Assembly (NCBI RefSeq): GCF_026932795.1
Contig: NZ_JADPVH010000002.1
Coordinates: 80,987 to 144,986, forward strand
Length of the DNA: 64,000 nt
DNA from: Paenarthrobacter sp. Z7-10
GTDB taxonomy: Bacteria; Actinomycetota; Actinomycetes; Actinomycetales; Micrococcaceae
Reading direction: 5' to 3'
The notes beneath the pieces are model-generated. The model was not told the DNA's origin, ran no database searches, and saw only the letters and a program-made list of their open reading frames with translations. The position numbers and the translations under genes are program-made. Position 1 is the stretch's first letter. The number at the start of each line of letters is the position of its first letter. This document shows positions 9,428 to 18,986 of this stretch, piece by piece.

Positions 9428-10672
9428 GTGGGCAACAGTTTCGGAGACCGGCTACGGACAGAGCGCCTGTCGCGGAGCCTAACGCAGGCTGAACTTGGTG
9501 GTGACCTGTACTCGGCCAGCTATGTTTCACTGCTGGAGAATGGCCGCCGGGAACCAACCCCGGACGTCGTCAAACAGCTGGCTAAACAGCTGCAACTTGC
9601 ACCGCATGCCGTGCAGGAATGGACCAGCCCAGTTTCAGAAGAAGAAGCAGGGTACTTGCTCACGGCACTCTACGCGAGACAATCCTGGGATATGCGGGAC
9701 TTCGTCGCTGCCGCAAAGCAAGCCCAGACCGCTGCCGGTATGGCCCAAGCCAATCGGGACACTGTCTCATGGTGGAACATGGCCTACCTGCAAGCCAGCT
9801 CACTGCTTGAAAACGCAGACTGCGAAGCCGCAAAGGAGACCATTTCCGAAGTGCTGCGGCATCCGCTATCACAGGAAACAGCCGGTTTAGCGGTGCGGGC
9901 AGAGCAGTTGCTGGCCTCCGCGTGTCTGGGGTTAGGGCAGTTGACCGAGGCCGTAGAGCACGCCGCAATTGCAGTGAGACGCGGCGCCACGCTCCCACAC
10001 GAATCCAACGCCTACATCGCGGCCCTTCGCACGCTGATTGCGGCACTGGCGGAAAGCGGAAAATTGGATGAAGCGTGGGTTCATTGCCAGACACTCGCTG
10101 CCCTTGTCGATGACACCTTACTGCCCCAGCTCGCGGGGGAAATCTACTGGGTAGTTGGAAACGTGGCGTTTATGCGGCACGACGTCAAGGAGGGGCTGTC
10201 CAACCATGCACTGGCGGGACAACTGCTCTCTCCCGCCAGTGACCTCGCTTTGTGGGCGAGGTTTAATAAAGCGACGGCGTCAGTGAGGTTGTTCGCAGGC
10301 GTCGTAGAGCCAGACACATTGGTGGCCATCGAACGCGCGGAGCTTGCCCAATCCGTGGTTGGCGCCAATCCGGCCGACGTTTTGGAGGTGTCGCTCATCC
10401 GCGCGCAATGGCATTACCTTAATGGCGACATGAAGGAGGCCCTACAACTGCTGACCCGGCTGCGTGAGCACCGAGAGCAGCTTGCAAAGCACACCGCCGG
10501 CGAAGCAACTTTCCTCTTGGGCAGAACCCTGAAGGCCATGGGAAAGGGTCAAGAGGCGCTAGATATACTTACCGAGGCGAAAGAGCTCTTTTCCAGCGCT
10601 GGCGCAGCGGATAAGGCTTCGCTGGCGATGGACAGCATCTTGGAGATGCGGGCCGCTGGAAAGATTCACTAG
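9428..10672 (+). CDS. XRE-family regulator with TPR-like C-terminal domain
   Basis: 414-residue protein with an N-terminal helix-turn-helix of the XRE type (about residues 6-60: LRTERLSRSLTQAELGG, then YVSLLENGRREPTPD) followed by about 330 residues of helical repeats typical of TPR sensor regulators (for example SSLLENADCEAAKETISEVL, ALAESGKLDEAWVHCQTLAAL, LLGRTLKAMGKGQEALDIL). This plan matches peptide-sensing regulators of the RRNPP type (Rgg, PlcR, PrgX), although that group is best known in Firmicutes. The GTG start has a strong AGGAGGAA ribosome site. The gene is divergent from the repeat-peptide precursor across a 136-base shared promoter region. Ligand and targets are unknown; peptide binding is inferred from fold and neighbour. 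Confidence 0.85.
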   Translation: MGNSFGDRLRTERLSRSLTQAELGGDLYSASYVSLLENGRREPTPDVVKQLAKQLQLAPHAVQEWTSPVSEEEAGYLLTALYARQSWDMRDFVAAAKQAQTAAGMAQANRDTVSWWNMAYLQASSLLENADCEAAKETISEVLRHPLSQETAGLAVRAEQLLASACLGLGQLTEAVEHAAIAVRRGATLPHESNAYIAALRTLIAALAESGKLDEAWVHCQTLAALVDDTLLPQLAGEIYWVVGNVAFMRHDVKEGLSNHALAGQLLSPASDLALWARFNKATASVRLFAGVVEPDTLVAIERAELAQSVVGANPADVLEVSLIRAQWHYLNGDMKEALQLLTRLREHREQLAKHTAGEATFLLGRTLKAMGKGQEALDILTEAKELFSSAGAADKASLAMDSILEMRAAGKIH

Positions 10673-10702
10673 CTATCGGCCGCGAGAATGCTTGGCGATC
10701 CG

Positions 10703-11617
10703 CTAAGCGAAGGCTCGCCCGGTGAGTTTCTCGTAAGCCTCGACGTAGCGCGCCCGGGTTTGCTCGACGACGACGGCAGGCAGCTGGGGCGGTGGCGCAT
10801 CGGTCCCGCGGTCCCAGCCGGACTCGGGCCCACTGAGCCAGTCGCGGACGTACTGCTTGTCGAAGCTGGGCTGTGCGGCGCCGGGCTTCCACTGGACCGC
10901 GTCCCAGAACCGGGAGGAATCTGGGGTCAGCACCTCGTCACCCAGCGTAATGTTGCCGTTGGCCGGGTCTACGCCGAACTCCACTTTGGTGTCCGCCAGA
11001 ATGATTCCGCGTTCCCTTGCGATCGACTCCGCGCGGGAGTAAATCGCGAGTGTCAGTTCCCGCAGGGCCTCGGCATTTTCCGACCCGACGGCCGTGGCCA
11101 CGGCGCCGAAGGTGATGTTCTCGTCGTGTTCGCCCACCTCGGCCTTAGCTGACGGAGTGAAGATGGGCCGTTCCAGCCGGGACCCGTCCAGCAGGCCAGG
11201 GGGAAGCGGCAGGCTGCAGACGGTCTGGCTTTGCTTGTATTCGAGCAGTCCGGATCCCGTCAGGTATCCACGGGCGATGCATTCCACCGGAAACATATCC
11301 AGTTTCTTGCAGATCATGGCACGCCCCTCGACCTCGGCTGGCACGCCATCCGCCGCGGTGCTGCCGACCACGTGGTGGGCAACCTGGAGTTGATCGAACC
11401 ACCACAGGCTCAGCTGCGTCAGGATGCGGCCCTTGTCAGGGATTTCGGTAGCCAGAATGTGGTCGTAGGCGCTGATCCGGTCGCTGGCCACGACCAGCAG
11501 CACGCCGCTCCCGGGTGCGGCACCGGAAGCGGGGCCGGCGGGTGCTGCGGATTCGTACAGATCCCGGACCTTCCCGGAGTAGATTTGCCGCCAGCCGGGC
11601 AGCTGCGGGGCGCTCAT
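10703..11617 (-). CDS. purC: Phosphoribosylaminoimidazole-succinocarboxamide synthase
   Basis: SAICAR synthetase, the ATP-dependent joining of aspartate to CAIR in de novo purine synthesis. 304 residues, normal for the longer actinobacterial form. Recognisable motifs are YSGKVRDLYE near the N-terminus, SDRISAYDHI, TQLSLWWFDQ and the late region FWDAVQWKPG. It overlaps the end of purD by four bases (ATGA), so purD-purC is one minus-strand operon. No purine riboswitch was seen upstream of purD. Confidence 0.96.
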   Translation of the reverse strand: MSAPQLPGWRQIYSGKVRDLYESAAPAGPASGAAPGSGVLLVVASDRISAYDHILATEIPDKGRILTQLSLWWFDQLQVAHHVVGSTAADGVPAEVEGRAMICKKLDMFPVECIARGYLTGSGLLEYKQSQTVCSLPLPPGLLDGSRLERPIFTPSAKAEVGEHDENITFGAVATAVGSENAEALRELTLAIYSRAESIARERGIILADTKVEFGVDPANGNITLGDEVLTPDSSRFWDAVQWKPGAAQPSFDKQYVRDWLSGPESGWDRGTDAPPPQLPAVVVEQTRARYVEAYEKLTGRAFA

Positions 11618-12981
11618 GCCCGTGCCGTCCGGACGCCGGCAGCTTCGGCTTCCGTTGCCTCGGTGGCTCCGGTCGCTGACACCGCCGGAAGAGCGCCGGT
11701 CCGCGGATTCGGAACCGAAATTTCTCCCCGCGCGGCCTTGGCGGCAATATCGCGCCGGTGCTGCGATCCGTGCAGATGGATCAGCGCCACGCCGTCGTAG
11801 GCCCGTTCGCGGGCCTCCTCCAGATCAAGCCCCATTCCCACTACAGCGAGCACTCTGCCGCCGGCGCTGACGGTCTTGCCGTCGTCGTCGAGCCGGGTCC
11901 CGGCGTGCAGCACGTGCACGCCCTCCAGCGCGTTAGCTTTGCGCAGGCCGCGAATCCGCTGTCCGGTGCGTGGAGCGTCCGGATAGTTTTCGGACGCGAC
12001 GACGACGGCGACAGCGCTTTCGGGTGCCCAGCGCAGGTCCTCCGCTTCATCCAGGGCCCCCTTGGCCGCGGCCAGCAGCAGCCGGCCCAGCGGGGTGCGC
12101 AGCCGGGCCAGCACCACTTGCGTTTCCGGGTCGCCAAAACGGACGTTGAACTCGATTACCCTGGTGCCGCGCGACGTCAGGGCCAGGCCGCAGTACAGCA
12201 CTCCGATAAAGGGCGTGCCCCGGTGCGCCATCTCATCGACGGTGGGCTGAGCGACCCGGGCGATGACTTCATCCACCAGCCCTGCCGGCGCCCAGTCCAC
12301 CGGGGAATAGGCGCCCATGCCGCCGGTGTTGGGACCCTGGCCCCCATCGAAAATGCGCTTGAAATCCTGTGCGGGGGCCAGCGGAACCACGGTACGGCCG
12401 TCACACAGGACGAACAGCGAAACCTCGGGGCCGTCCAGGAACTCCTCGATCACCACATCGCCGCCGGCGTCAAAACAGGTCTGCGCGTGGGCAAGGGCCT
12501 CGTCCCGATCCGAGGTCACCACCACGCCTTTACCGGCAGCCAGACCGTCGTCCTTGACTACATAGGGGGCGCCGAAGGTATCCAACGCGTCCTCGGCTTC
12601 AGCGGCATTGCTGGCCACCCTTGCCATCGCGGTGGGCACACCTGCCTCCGCCATGACCTGCTTGGCGAACGCTTTGGATGCCTCCAGCTGGGCCGCATCC
12701 TTCCCCGGACCGAAGACCGCGATGCCCGCATCGCGGACGGCGTCAGCCACGCCGGCGGCGAGTGGAGCCTCGGGACCAACGATCACCAGGTCGACGCCGA
12801 GCTTAGTTGCCAGCGCGGTGACTACCGCCGGTTCATTGGCATCGATGTCGTGGGTGGGAACCAGCCGGCCGATGCCGGCATTGCCGGGGGCCGCGTGGAC
12901 CTCTGAGACATTCGGATCGCGCAGCAGGGAACGGACGATGGCATGTTCGCGGCCGCCGGGGCCTATGACTAGAACCTTCAC
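11614..12981 (-). CDS. purD: Phosphoribosylamine-glycine ligase
   Basis: GAR synthetase, the ATP-grasp enzyme joining glycine to phosphoribosylamine. 455 residues: N-terminal Rossmann-like region (VLVIGPGGREHAI), ATP-grasp core (YVVKDDGLAAGKGVVV; VIEEFLDGPEVSLFVL) and the late FNVRFGDPETQVV. A low-complexity Ala/Thr/Glu tail of about 25 residues at the end is beyond the family core. GTG start at 12979-12981 with TACCCT six bases upstream, suggesting a leaderless transcript. It is first in the purD-purC operon. Confidence 0.96.
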   Translation of the reverse strand: MKVLVIGPGGREHAIVRSLLRDPNVSEVHAAPGNAGIGRLVPTHDIDANEPAVVTALATKLGVDLVIVGPEAPLAAGVADAVRDAGIAVFGPGKDAAQLEASKAFAKQVMAEAGVPTAMARVASNAAEAEDALDTFGAPYVVKDDGLAAGKGVVVTSDRDEALAHAQTCFDAGGDVVIEEFLDGPEVSLFVLCDGRTVVPLAPAQDFKRIFDGGQGPNTGGMGAYSPVDWAPAGLVDEVIARVAQPTVDEMAHRGTPFIGVLYCGLALTSRGTRVIEFNVRFGDPETQVVLARLRTPLGRLLLAAAKGALDEAEDLRWAPESAVAVVVASENYPDAPRTGQRIRGLRKANALEGVHVLHAGTRLDDDGKTVSAGGRVLAVVGMGLDLEEARERAYDGVALIHLHGSQHRRDIAAKAARGEISVPNPRTGALPAVSATGATEATEAEAAGVRTARA

Positions 12982-13110
12982 GCTTCAAGGGTACTTTGCC
13001 CCGTGGCCAGCAGCTCAATAGGTGACGGGGTCCAGGGTGCCCGCTGCCCCGAGCAGTTGCTCCGTGCGGGAGTGCCCGCGCTCCCCGCACAGTCTGCATA
13101 GACTGACAAC

Positions 13111-14115
13111 ATGTCTCAAACATTCTCCGCCGACGCCGCCGTCGAGCTCGCCGTCCTGGAACGCAGTGGGTTCATCGAATCCCGACATGTGGGGTCCGCC
13201 GTCGTGCTGGCCGGCGATGGCTCAGTCGTCACTTCCCTGGGCGACATCACCGGTCCGATCTTCCCGCGTTCCTGCCTCAAGCCGCTGCAGGCATTGGGCG
13301 CCATGCAATCCGGGGTTCCGCTGCGCGGCGCGCAGGCAGCGCTGGCCTGCGCCAGCCACGTCGGGTCCCAGGATCACATGGATGTTGTGGAGGGCATGCT
13401 GCAGGCCGCGGGTGTGAAGGAGCAGGATCTGGGCTGCCCGTCGGATTGGCCGCAGGATGAAGAGGCCCGTAACTGGCTGGTCCGGGCTGGGCGCGGCAAA
13501 ACCAAGCTGGCGATGAACTGCTCCGGTAAACATGCCGCATTCCTGTGGGCCTGTAAGGAAAATGGCTGGGACCTGAAGTCCTACCTGGAGCCGAACCACC
13601 CGTTGCAGCAGCGCATCTTCTCGGTGATCGAGGAATACACCGAAGAGAAGATCTCGCATATTGGCGTGGACGGCTGCGGAGCCCCCGTCACGGCGTTCTC
13701 CCTGACCGGGCTCGCCCGGGCCTACTCGAAGCTTGCGCAGGCACCTTCGGACGGCAATGCCAGTGCCCGCGCTGCGACCATCGCGACGGCGATGCTGGAC
13801 TACCCGTGGGCAATTCAGGGCCATGGCAAGCCGAACACGATCGTGATGCAAGAGTTGGGTGTGCTGGCCAAGTTCGGGGCTGAGGGGGTGCTCGCGATGG
13901 CTACCTCCACCGGTGCCGCCGTGGCGGTCAAAATGCTCGATGGCAACGGGCGCGGGGCCACGCTCGTGGGTCTGACCCTGCTGGCGGCGGCTGGGGCTCT
14001 GGACGTTCCTGGTGTGGCCAATGTGCTGGAGCGGGTGGTGGAGCCCATCACCGGAGGCGGACGACCGGTGGGGAGCCTGCGGTTGGGCACCGCGGTTTCG
14101 GCGTTGCTGGACTAG
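13111..14115 (+). CDS. Asparaginase, PF06089 type
   Basis: 334-residue member of the Asparaginase_II family (rhizobial/thermolabile type), which hydrolyses L-asparagine to aspartate and ammonia in the cytoplasm. Seen motifs include [53 protein letters not shown] and GVDGCGAPV; the SGKH region holds the predicted catalytic Ser-Lys pair of the family. It is divergent from purD. TAGACT ends seven bases before the ATG, consistent with a leaderless mRNA. The GTG-started SCP gene follows after eight bases and is probably in the same transcript. Confidence 0.88.
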   Translation: MSQTFSADAAVELAVLERSGFIESRHVGSAVVLAGDGSVVTSLGDITGPIFPRSCLKPLQALGAMQSGVPLRGAQAALACASHVGSQDHMDVVEGMLQAAGVKEQDLGCPSDWPQDEEARNWLVRAGRGKTKLAMNCSGKHAAFLWACKENGWDLKSYLEPNHPLQQRIFSVIEEYTEEKISHIGVDGCGAPVTAFSLTGLARAYSKLAQAPSDGNASARAATIATAMLDYPWAIQGHGKPNTIVMQELGVLAKFGAEGVLAMATSTGAAVAVKMLDGNGRGATLVGLTLLAAAGALDVPGVANVLERVVEPITGGGRPVGSLRLGTAVSALLD

Positions 14116-14123
14116 CGCTTACC

Positions 14124-14477
14124 GTGCCGGCACGACGCAGGATTACGACGGCGGACGGGCAGGCCGCGCTTGCCGCCTGGCGGGGCGGGGCGAGAGACCG
14201 CGCGACCACGGCGACGGCGGTCCGGTTCTGCCTCGAAGAGGTGGCGGCCCGGGCTCCTGGCAACTCCGTTGAGGTGCGGGTGCCCCCCTTCGGTGTCGCG
14301 CAATGTGTCCAAGGACCACGTCACACCCGCGGAACGCCACCCAACGTGATTGAGTGCGACGGCGCCACCTGGCTGGGCCTGGCGACCGGCCAGCTCAGCT
14401 GGGGCCAGGCGGTGGCTGCAGGTCAGGTGGCCGCGTCCGGACTCCGGGCGGATCTGTCCGACCTGCTTCCGCTCTGA
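14124..14477 (+). CDS. Sterol-carrier-like (SCP) family protein
   Basis: 117-residue protein resembling the small bacterial sterol-carrier-protein fold found beside purF in actinobacteria. Seen features: an N-terminal helix ([13 protein letters not shown]), a central strand pair ending [15 protein letters not shown] and [16 protein letters not shown], and a C-terminal helix [13 protein letters not shown]. It presumably binds a hydrophobic ligand, but no substrate is known. The GTG start eight bases after the asparaginase stop implies coupling. Confidence 0.7.
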   Translation: MPARRRITTADGQAALAAWRGGARDRATTATAVRFCLEEVAARAPGNSVEVRVPPFGVAQCVQGPRHTRGTPPNVIECDGATWLGLATGQLSWGQAVAAGQVAASGLRADLSDLLPL

Positions 14478-14512
14478 TCCGCCGTACCAGGCCCGACGGG
14501 TACGCTTAAGGC

Positions 14513-14914
14513 ATGATTTCCCAGCACTCCGACGAACAGTTTCCCGGATCAACAGAGCCGGTCGAGCGCCGCGAGATCTCTGTGCGGCGCGCCCCGAAGT
14601 TTGTTCCATTCCTGATTGCCGGAGCGCTGCTTGGCGTTCTGGCCGCGGCCGTCGTGGCCGTGGTGGGTGCCGGCAGCGCCAGTTATGACCGGAGCACGGT
14701 CTTCGGCTTTTTCGCCGTGGTCCTGGCGGTTCCGGGCATGCTGCTGGGCGGCATGGCGGCCCTGCTGCTGGACCGCGCGAGTGTGAAACGCACCGAACGG
14801 GTCGTCGTCGAACGGGTACCCGACGAGCCTGCCGATGGGCTGGACCAGCGGGCCGCCGGAACAACCGACCAGCCCGGTGATGACCCTGCAGAAGGTCCCG
14901 AGCTGGAGCGTTAA
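14513..14914 (+). CDS. Two-helix membrane protein of unknown function
   Basis: 133 residues with two predicted transmembrane helices (about residues 30-55 and 65-90), a charged middle segment (DRASVKRTERVVVERV) and an acidic Pro/Gly-rich cytoplasmic tail. I do not recognise a named domain; similar small membrane proteins sit before purF in related genomes. TACGCT ends six bases before the ATG, so it probably has its own leaderless promoter. purF follows after 33 bases. Confidence 0.7.
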   Translation: MISQHSDEQFPGSTEPVERREISVRRAPKFVPFLIAGALLGVLAAAVVAVVGAGSASYDRSTVFGFFAVVLAVPGMLLGGMAALLLDRASVKRTERVVVERVPDEPADGLDQRAAGTTDQPGDDPAEGPELER

Positions 14915-14947
14915 GTCCTGTCAGCGGATACGTGAGACAATTTTCAG

Positions 14948-16555
14948 GTGGCACGCGGAGACGGACAACTTTCCCACGATTTATTACCCGGTGAAAAAGG
15001 ACCCCAGGATGCCTGCGGCGTCTTTGGTGTTTGGGCGCCCGGCGAAGAGGTCGCAAAACTTACCTACTACGGGCTGTACGCACTGCAGCACCGCGGACAG
15101 GAATCGGCAGGCATCGCCACCAGTGATGGCAGTCGGATCAGTGTCTACAAGGACATGGGTTTGGTGTCCCAGGTGTTCGATGAGACGACGCTGAACACCC
15201 TGACCGGGCACATCGCCGTCGGCCATTGCCGTTATTCCACCACCGGCTCCTCCAATTGGGCCAACGCGCAGCCCACTCTGGGCGCCACCGGCTCCGGGAC
15301 CGTCGCCCTGGCACACAACGGCAACCTGACTAACACCGCCGAGCTCTATGACATGGTGCTGGCAGGGCAGGGCAAGCCCACGGCCGGGGAAATGGCGCAG
15401 GGCAACACCTCCGATACCGCACTGGTCACGGCCCTGCTGAAGGGCGAAGACGGCCGGTCGCTTGAAGACACCGCGATGGACCTGCTGCCGAAAATCCAGG
15501 GCGCATTCTGCTTCGTGTTCATGGACGAGGGCACACTGTACGCCGCCCGCGACGCCCACGGGGTGCGCCCCCTGGTGCTGGGCCGGCTGCAGCGCGGCTG
15601 GGTGGTCGCCTCCGAAGGTGCGGCCCTGGCTACGGTGGGCGCCAGCTTTATCCGCGAGATCGAGCCGGGCGAGTTCATCGCCATCGACGAGGACGGGGTG
15701 CGCAGCCATCGGTTTGCGCCGCCAACCCCTGCGGGATGTGTCTTCGAGTATGTGTACTTGGCCCGCCCCGATGCCTCCATTGCCGGCCGCTCGGTGTACG
15801 AGTCCCGAGTGGAGATGGGCCGCCAACTGGCCCGCGAAAACAGTGTCAAAGCGGACATCGTCATTCCGGTGCCCGAGTCGGGAACGCCCGCAGCAGTGGG
15901 CTATGCCGAGCAATCCGGCATTCCCTTCACCCACGGCTTCGTCAAGAACGCCTATGTGGGGCGGACCTTCATCCAGCCCAGCGAAACGCTGCGCCAGCTC
16001 GGCATCCGGCTGAAGCTCAATGCGCTGGAATCCGTGATCCGCGGCAAGCGGATTGTGGTCGTGGATGATTCGATTGTGCGTGGCAACACCCAGCGCGCGG
16101 TGGTCCGCATGCTCCGCGAGGCCGGCGCCGCGGAGGTGCACGTCAAGATCTCCTCCCCGCCGGTGCGCTGGCCCTGCTTCTACGGCATTGATTTCGCTTC
16201 CCGCGCCGAGCTGATCGCCAATGGCGCGGCCATTGATGAGATTGCCAAGTCGATCGGGGCGGATTCGCTGGCCTACATCTCCGAGGACGGCATGATCGGC
16301 GCCACGCTGCAGCCGCGCGACCGGCTCTGTACGGCCTGCTTCACTGGGAAGTACCCGATCAAACTGCCGTCGGCGGACCGGCTCGGCAAGAACCTGCTGG
16401 AGCGCATCAACCCGGCCGACGACACCGCTGCCGATGGCTGCGACCCGGGACCCGGCGCCGAACTGGAGAACCTCCTCACCGACGCCGATCGGGTTGACGT
16501 CGACGACTTTGCCGGTCAGAGCGCCGCGACCACCGAAACGAAAGAGACGGTATGA
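14948..16555 (+). CDS. purF: Amidophosphoribosyltransferase
   Basis: Glutamine PRPP amidotransferase, the committing step of purine synthesis. 535 residues. A short propeptide precedes the N-terminal nucleophile Cys23 (PQDACGVFGVW), followed by the Ntn glutaminase domain (LYALQHRGQESAG, IAVGHCRYST) and the phosphoribosyltransferase domain with the PRPP loop VVVDDSIVRGNT near residue 375. CTACFTGKYP near the end fits the iron-sulfur-type PurF seen in Bacillus and actinobacteria. GTG start. Overlaps purM by four bases. Confidence 0.96.
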   Translation: MARGDGQLSHDLLPGEKGPQDACGVFGVWAPGEEVAKLTYYGLYALQHRGQESAGIATSDGSRISVYKDMGLVSQVFDETTLNTLTGHIAVGHCRYSTTGSSNWANAQPTLGATGSGTVALAHNGNLTNTAELYDMVLAGQGKPTAGEMAQGNTSDTALVTALLKGEDGRSLEDTAMDLLPKIQGAFCFVFMDEGTLYAARDAHGVRPLVLGRLQRGWVVASEGAALATVGASFIREIEPGEFIAIDEDGVRSHRFAPPTPAGCVFEYVYLARPDASIAGRSVYESRVEMGRQLARENSVKADIVIPVPESGTPAAVGYAEQSGIPFTHGFVKNAYVGRTFIQPSETLRQLGIRLKLNALESVIRGKRIVVVDDSIVRGNTQRAVVRMLREAGAAEVHVKISSPPVRWPCFYGIDFASRAELIANGAAIDEIAKSIGADSLAYISEDGMIGATLQPRDRLCTACFTGKYPIKLPSADRLGKNLLERINPADDTAADGCDPGPGAELENLLTDADRVDVDDFAGQSAATTETKETV

Positions 16556-17712
16556 CACCCACCGCCCCTGGCCCCCACTCCCCGGCCGGCATCACCTACG
16601 CCAGCGCCGGCGTCGACGTCGAGGCCGGCGACCGGGCCGTTGAACTGATGAAGGAAGCCGTTCGAGCCACGCACGGAGCACAAGTCCTCGGCGGCGTGGG
16701 CGGTTTTGCCGGGCTTTATGACGTTTCCCGGCTGCTGAGTTACACCAAGCCCCTGCTGGCGACCTCCACTGACGGTGTGGGCACCAAGGTGGCCATCGCC
16801 CAGGCCATGGATATCCACGACACCATCGGCTTCGATCTTGTTGGCATGGTGGTGGATGACATCGTCGTTGTCGGCGCCGAGCCGCTCTTCATGACCGATT
16901 ACATTGCCTGTGGAAAGGTGGTTCCGGAGCGCATCGCTGACATCGTCCGTGGTATTGCCGCGGCCTGCTCGGTGGCTGGCACGGCGCTTGTGGGCGGCGA
17001 AACGGCCGAACACCCCGGGCTGTTGGGCGAGAGCGAATACGATGTGGCCGGCGCGGCAACAGGAGTGGTCGAGGCCAGCAGGCTGCTTGGTCCGGAGCGT
17101 GTGCAGGCCGGCGACGTGGTCATCGCCATGGCCTCCTCCGGACTGCATTCCAACGGCTACTCCCTGGTGCGCCGGGTCATCAACCGCGCGGGCTGGGCAC
17201 TGGACCGGCAAGTTTCCGAACTGGGCCGCACGCTGGGCGAGGAACTGCTCGAGCCCACGCGGGTTTATGCCGCGGACTGCCTCGATCTGGCCCGCCACCT
17301 GCCTGTCGATGCCGCCGCGGCCGTTCACGGTTTCAGCCACGTCACCGGCGGCGGCTTGGCCGCCAACCTGGCCCGGGTTCTGCCGCACGGATTGACCGCG
17401 ACGATTGACCGTTCCAGCTGGGAACTGCCGGCTATCTTCAAACTGGTATCCGAGCTGGGCAATGTTCCACTGCCGGATTTGGAGCGCACATTGAACCTCG
17501 GCGTCGGCATGGTGGCCATCGTCTCCGCAGCCGGTGCCGATGCCGCCGTCGCCCGTCTGACCGAGCGGGGACTGCCCGCCTGGGTGATGGGCAGCGTGGC
17601 CAAGGAGGGTACTGACGAGTCCACGTCAAGCTCCCGCAGCGGTCCCGACTACGTTCAGGGCGCAAAGGGCGTCGACGGCGGCGCTGTCCGGCTGGTCAAC
17701 TCCTACGCCTGA
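16552..17712 (+). CDS. purM: Phosphoribosylformylglycinamidine cyclo-ligase
   Basis: AIR synthetase, the ATP-dependent ring closure of FGAM to AIR. 386 residues with the typical N-terminal YASAGVDVEAGDRAVELMK, the nucleotide-binding STDGVGTKV, GMVVDDIVVVGAEPLF, and the C-terminal half beginning DVVIAMASSGLHSNGYS. A Ser-rich tail of about 30 residues follows the core. ATGA overlap with purF means coupled translation in the purF-purM operon. Confidence 0.96.
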   Translation: MTPTAPGPHSPAGITYASAGVDVEAGDRAVELMKEAVRATHGAQVLGGVGGFAGLYDVSRLLSYTKPLLATSTDGVGTKVAIAQAMDIHDTIGFDLVGMVVDDIVVVGAEPLFMTDYIACGKVVPERIADIVRGIAAACSVAGTALVGGETAEHPGLLGESEYDVAGAATGVVEASRLLGPERVQAGDVVIAMASSGLHSNGYSLVRRVINRAGWALDRQVSELGRTLGEELLEPTRVYAADCLDLARHLPVDAAAAVHGFSHVTGGGLAANLARVLPHGLTATIDRSSWELPAIFKLVSELGNVPLPDLERTLNLGVGMVAIVSAAGADAAVARLTERGLPAWVMGSVAKEGTDESTSSSRSGPDYVQGAKGVDGGAVRLVNSYA

Positions 17713-17733
17713 CGCCGTGCGGCCGCGGAACGG

Positions 17734-18546
17734 CTACTCCCCGGCTGCGCCAGCCGCTTCTGATCCATTCGATCCCGCGGCCATGATGCAGAAGACGGCT
17801 CCCTGCGGGTCAGTGAAAACAGCCATCCGCCCGATTCCCGAAACATCAAAGACCGGGGCAATCACCGCTCCGCCCAACTCTTGCACCTTGGCTGCCGTCT
17901 GATCCGCGTCGGCGGAGTTGAAATAGACTGTCCAGTTGTTCGGGGTATCCGGCATGGGCTTCTTCATGGCCCCTGCGATGCTTTTGCCGTTCACCAGGAA
18001 CTGCGTATATTCACTCAGGTCCCCCGACGGTCCGGTGTCTGAGTCCATCCCCGCAACGCTCTGATAAAACGGCAGCGCCGCGGCCAGATCGTCCACCTGC
18101 AGCTCGTTCCAGATCACTGTCCCGGGCTCGTTGACCACGCTGGCGCCAATATGTCCCTTGCCCTCCCAAAAGCCAATGTAGGCCCCGGCCGTATCAGTGG
18201 CCATCACCATCCGCCCGGAACCTGGAACCTCATCCGGGGGGAAAACCAGCGTTCCGCCCGCTTCGGTGATCCGTTCCGCGGCGCTGTCAACACTGTCCAC
18301 AGCGATGTATGTATTCCAGACCGACGGGATGCCGGCCGCCGCCATGTCCGGCATCTGCTGCATCAGCCCCGCAACGTTGCGCCCGTTCAAAGTGGCCATG
18401 TAGTACGTCATGTCCGGCCCCATGGCGCGGCCGTCAAAGTCCCAGCCGAACAGCGAGCCGTAAAACTGCCTGGCCCCTTCCACATCCGAGCTGACCAGAT
18501 CACACCAGCACGGTGTGCCAGAGCTGTAGCTGTCTACGTTTGGCAT
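17734..18546 (-). CDS. Two-domain VOC (glyoxalase-like) protein
   Basis: 270-residue protein with two tandem vicinal-oxygen-chelate modules (about residues 10-130 and 145-260), each with a CDLVSSDVEGARQFYGSLFGW-like or ELQVDDLAAALPFYQSV opening. It resembles the Mycobacterium CFP30B group. The substrate is unknown; members serve as dioxygenase-like, isomerase or binding proteins. I chose the ATG at 18546 because GGAGGG lies just upstream and the family begins at this point; the frame extends further upstream without similarity. It ends 22 bases from the purM stop, convergent with it. Confidence 0.85.
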   Translation of the reverse strand: MPNVDSYSSGTPCWCDLVSSDVEGARQFYGSLFGWDFDGRAMGPDMTYYMATLNGRNVAGLMQQMPDMAAAGIPSVWNTYIAVDSVDSAAERITEAGGTLVFPPDEVPGSGRMVMATDTAGAYIGFWEGKGHIGASVVNEPGTVIWNELQVDDLAAALPFYQSVAGMDSDTGPSGDLSEYTQFLVNGKSIAGAMKKPMPDTPNNWTVYFNSADADQTAAKVQELGGAVIAPVFDVSGIGRMAVFTDPQGAVFCIMAAGSNGSEAAGAAGE

Positions 18547-18671
18547 TGGTAACCCTCCAGATACTGCTGCCCGTGCTGTTGCACAAGGCGAGCTGGGAGA
18601 ACGCACCTGTCGTACGTTCAGGCACCATCCAAGCACGCCCGACCCCGGTTTGGAAGACATTCAGGCACAAC

Positions 18672-18718
18672 AAAAGCCCCGCCCGGGGATCTCCCTGATG
18701 GGAGAGCCGCAGCGGGGT
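18672..18718 (-). terminator. Intrinsic terminator of DUF3073 gene
   Basis: On the minus strand CCCCGC ... GCGGGG encloses a second small stem (CTCCC/GGGAG) and is followed by CTTTTGTTG. It lies 30 bases past the DUF3073 stop. Confidence 0.6.
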
Positions 18719-18749
18719 GTTGCCTGTTTTGGTGGATCGTCCAGGTGAC

Positions 18750-18986
18750 CTAACCGATTCGGCGGGTGCCGACCTCGTCCTGGTCATCGTCATCCACTTG
18801 ATCCGCATATTTGTCCGCATATGCTGAGTAATCCGGTTCCACCGGAGCCTCAGTTCGTCGGCTGGAGACATGACGGGTCGTGGCACCGAGCTCACGCTGG
18901 AGTGCCGTGTAATCAGTGTTCGGGGAGTAGTACTTAATGTCCCGAGCCTGCTTGGTTGCCTTAGCCTTTTGACGGCCGCGCCCCAT
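18750..18986 (-). CDS. DUF3073 protein
   Basis: 78 residues starting MGRGRQKAKATKQARDIKYY and then SPNTDYTALQREL, the conserved DUF3073 signature of actinobacteria. A basic N-terminus and acidic C-terminus (YADQVDDDDQDEV) suggest a small nucleic-acid or ribosome-associated protein, but its function is unknown. The start is the ATG at 18986, where conservation begins; the upstream open frame is not conserved. Its own terminator lies at 18672. Confidence 0.9.
   Translation of the reverse strand: MGRGRQKAKATKQARDIKYYSPNTDYTALQRELGATTRHVSSRRTEAPVEPDYSAYADKYADQVDDDDQDEVGTRRIG

Noticed and set aside
14112..15056. 314-residue minus-strand frame in the SCP to purF interval
   Set aside because: Arg/Pro-rich translation without domains; it is the complement of three plus-strand genes.
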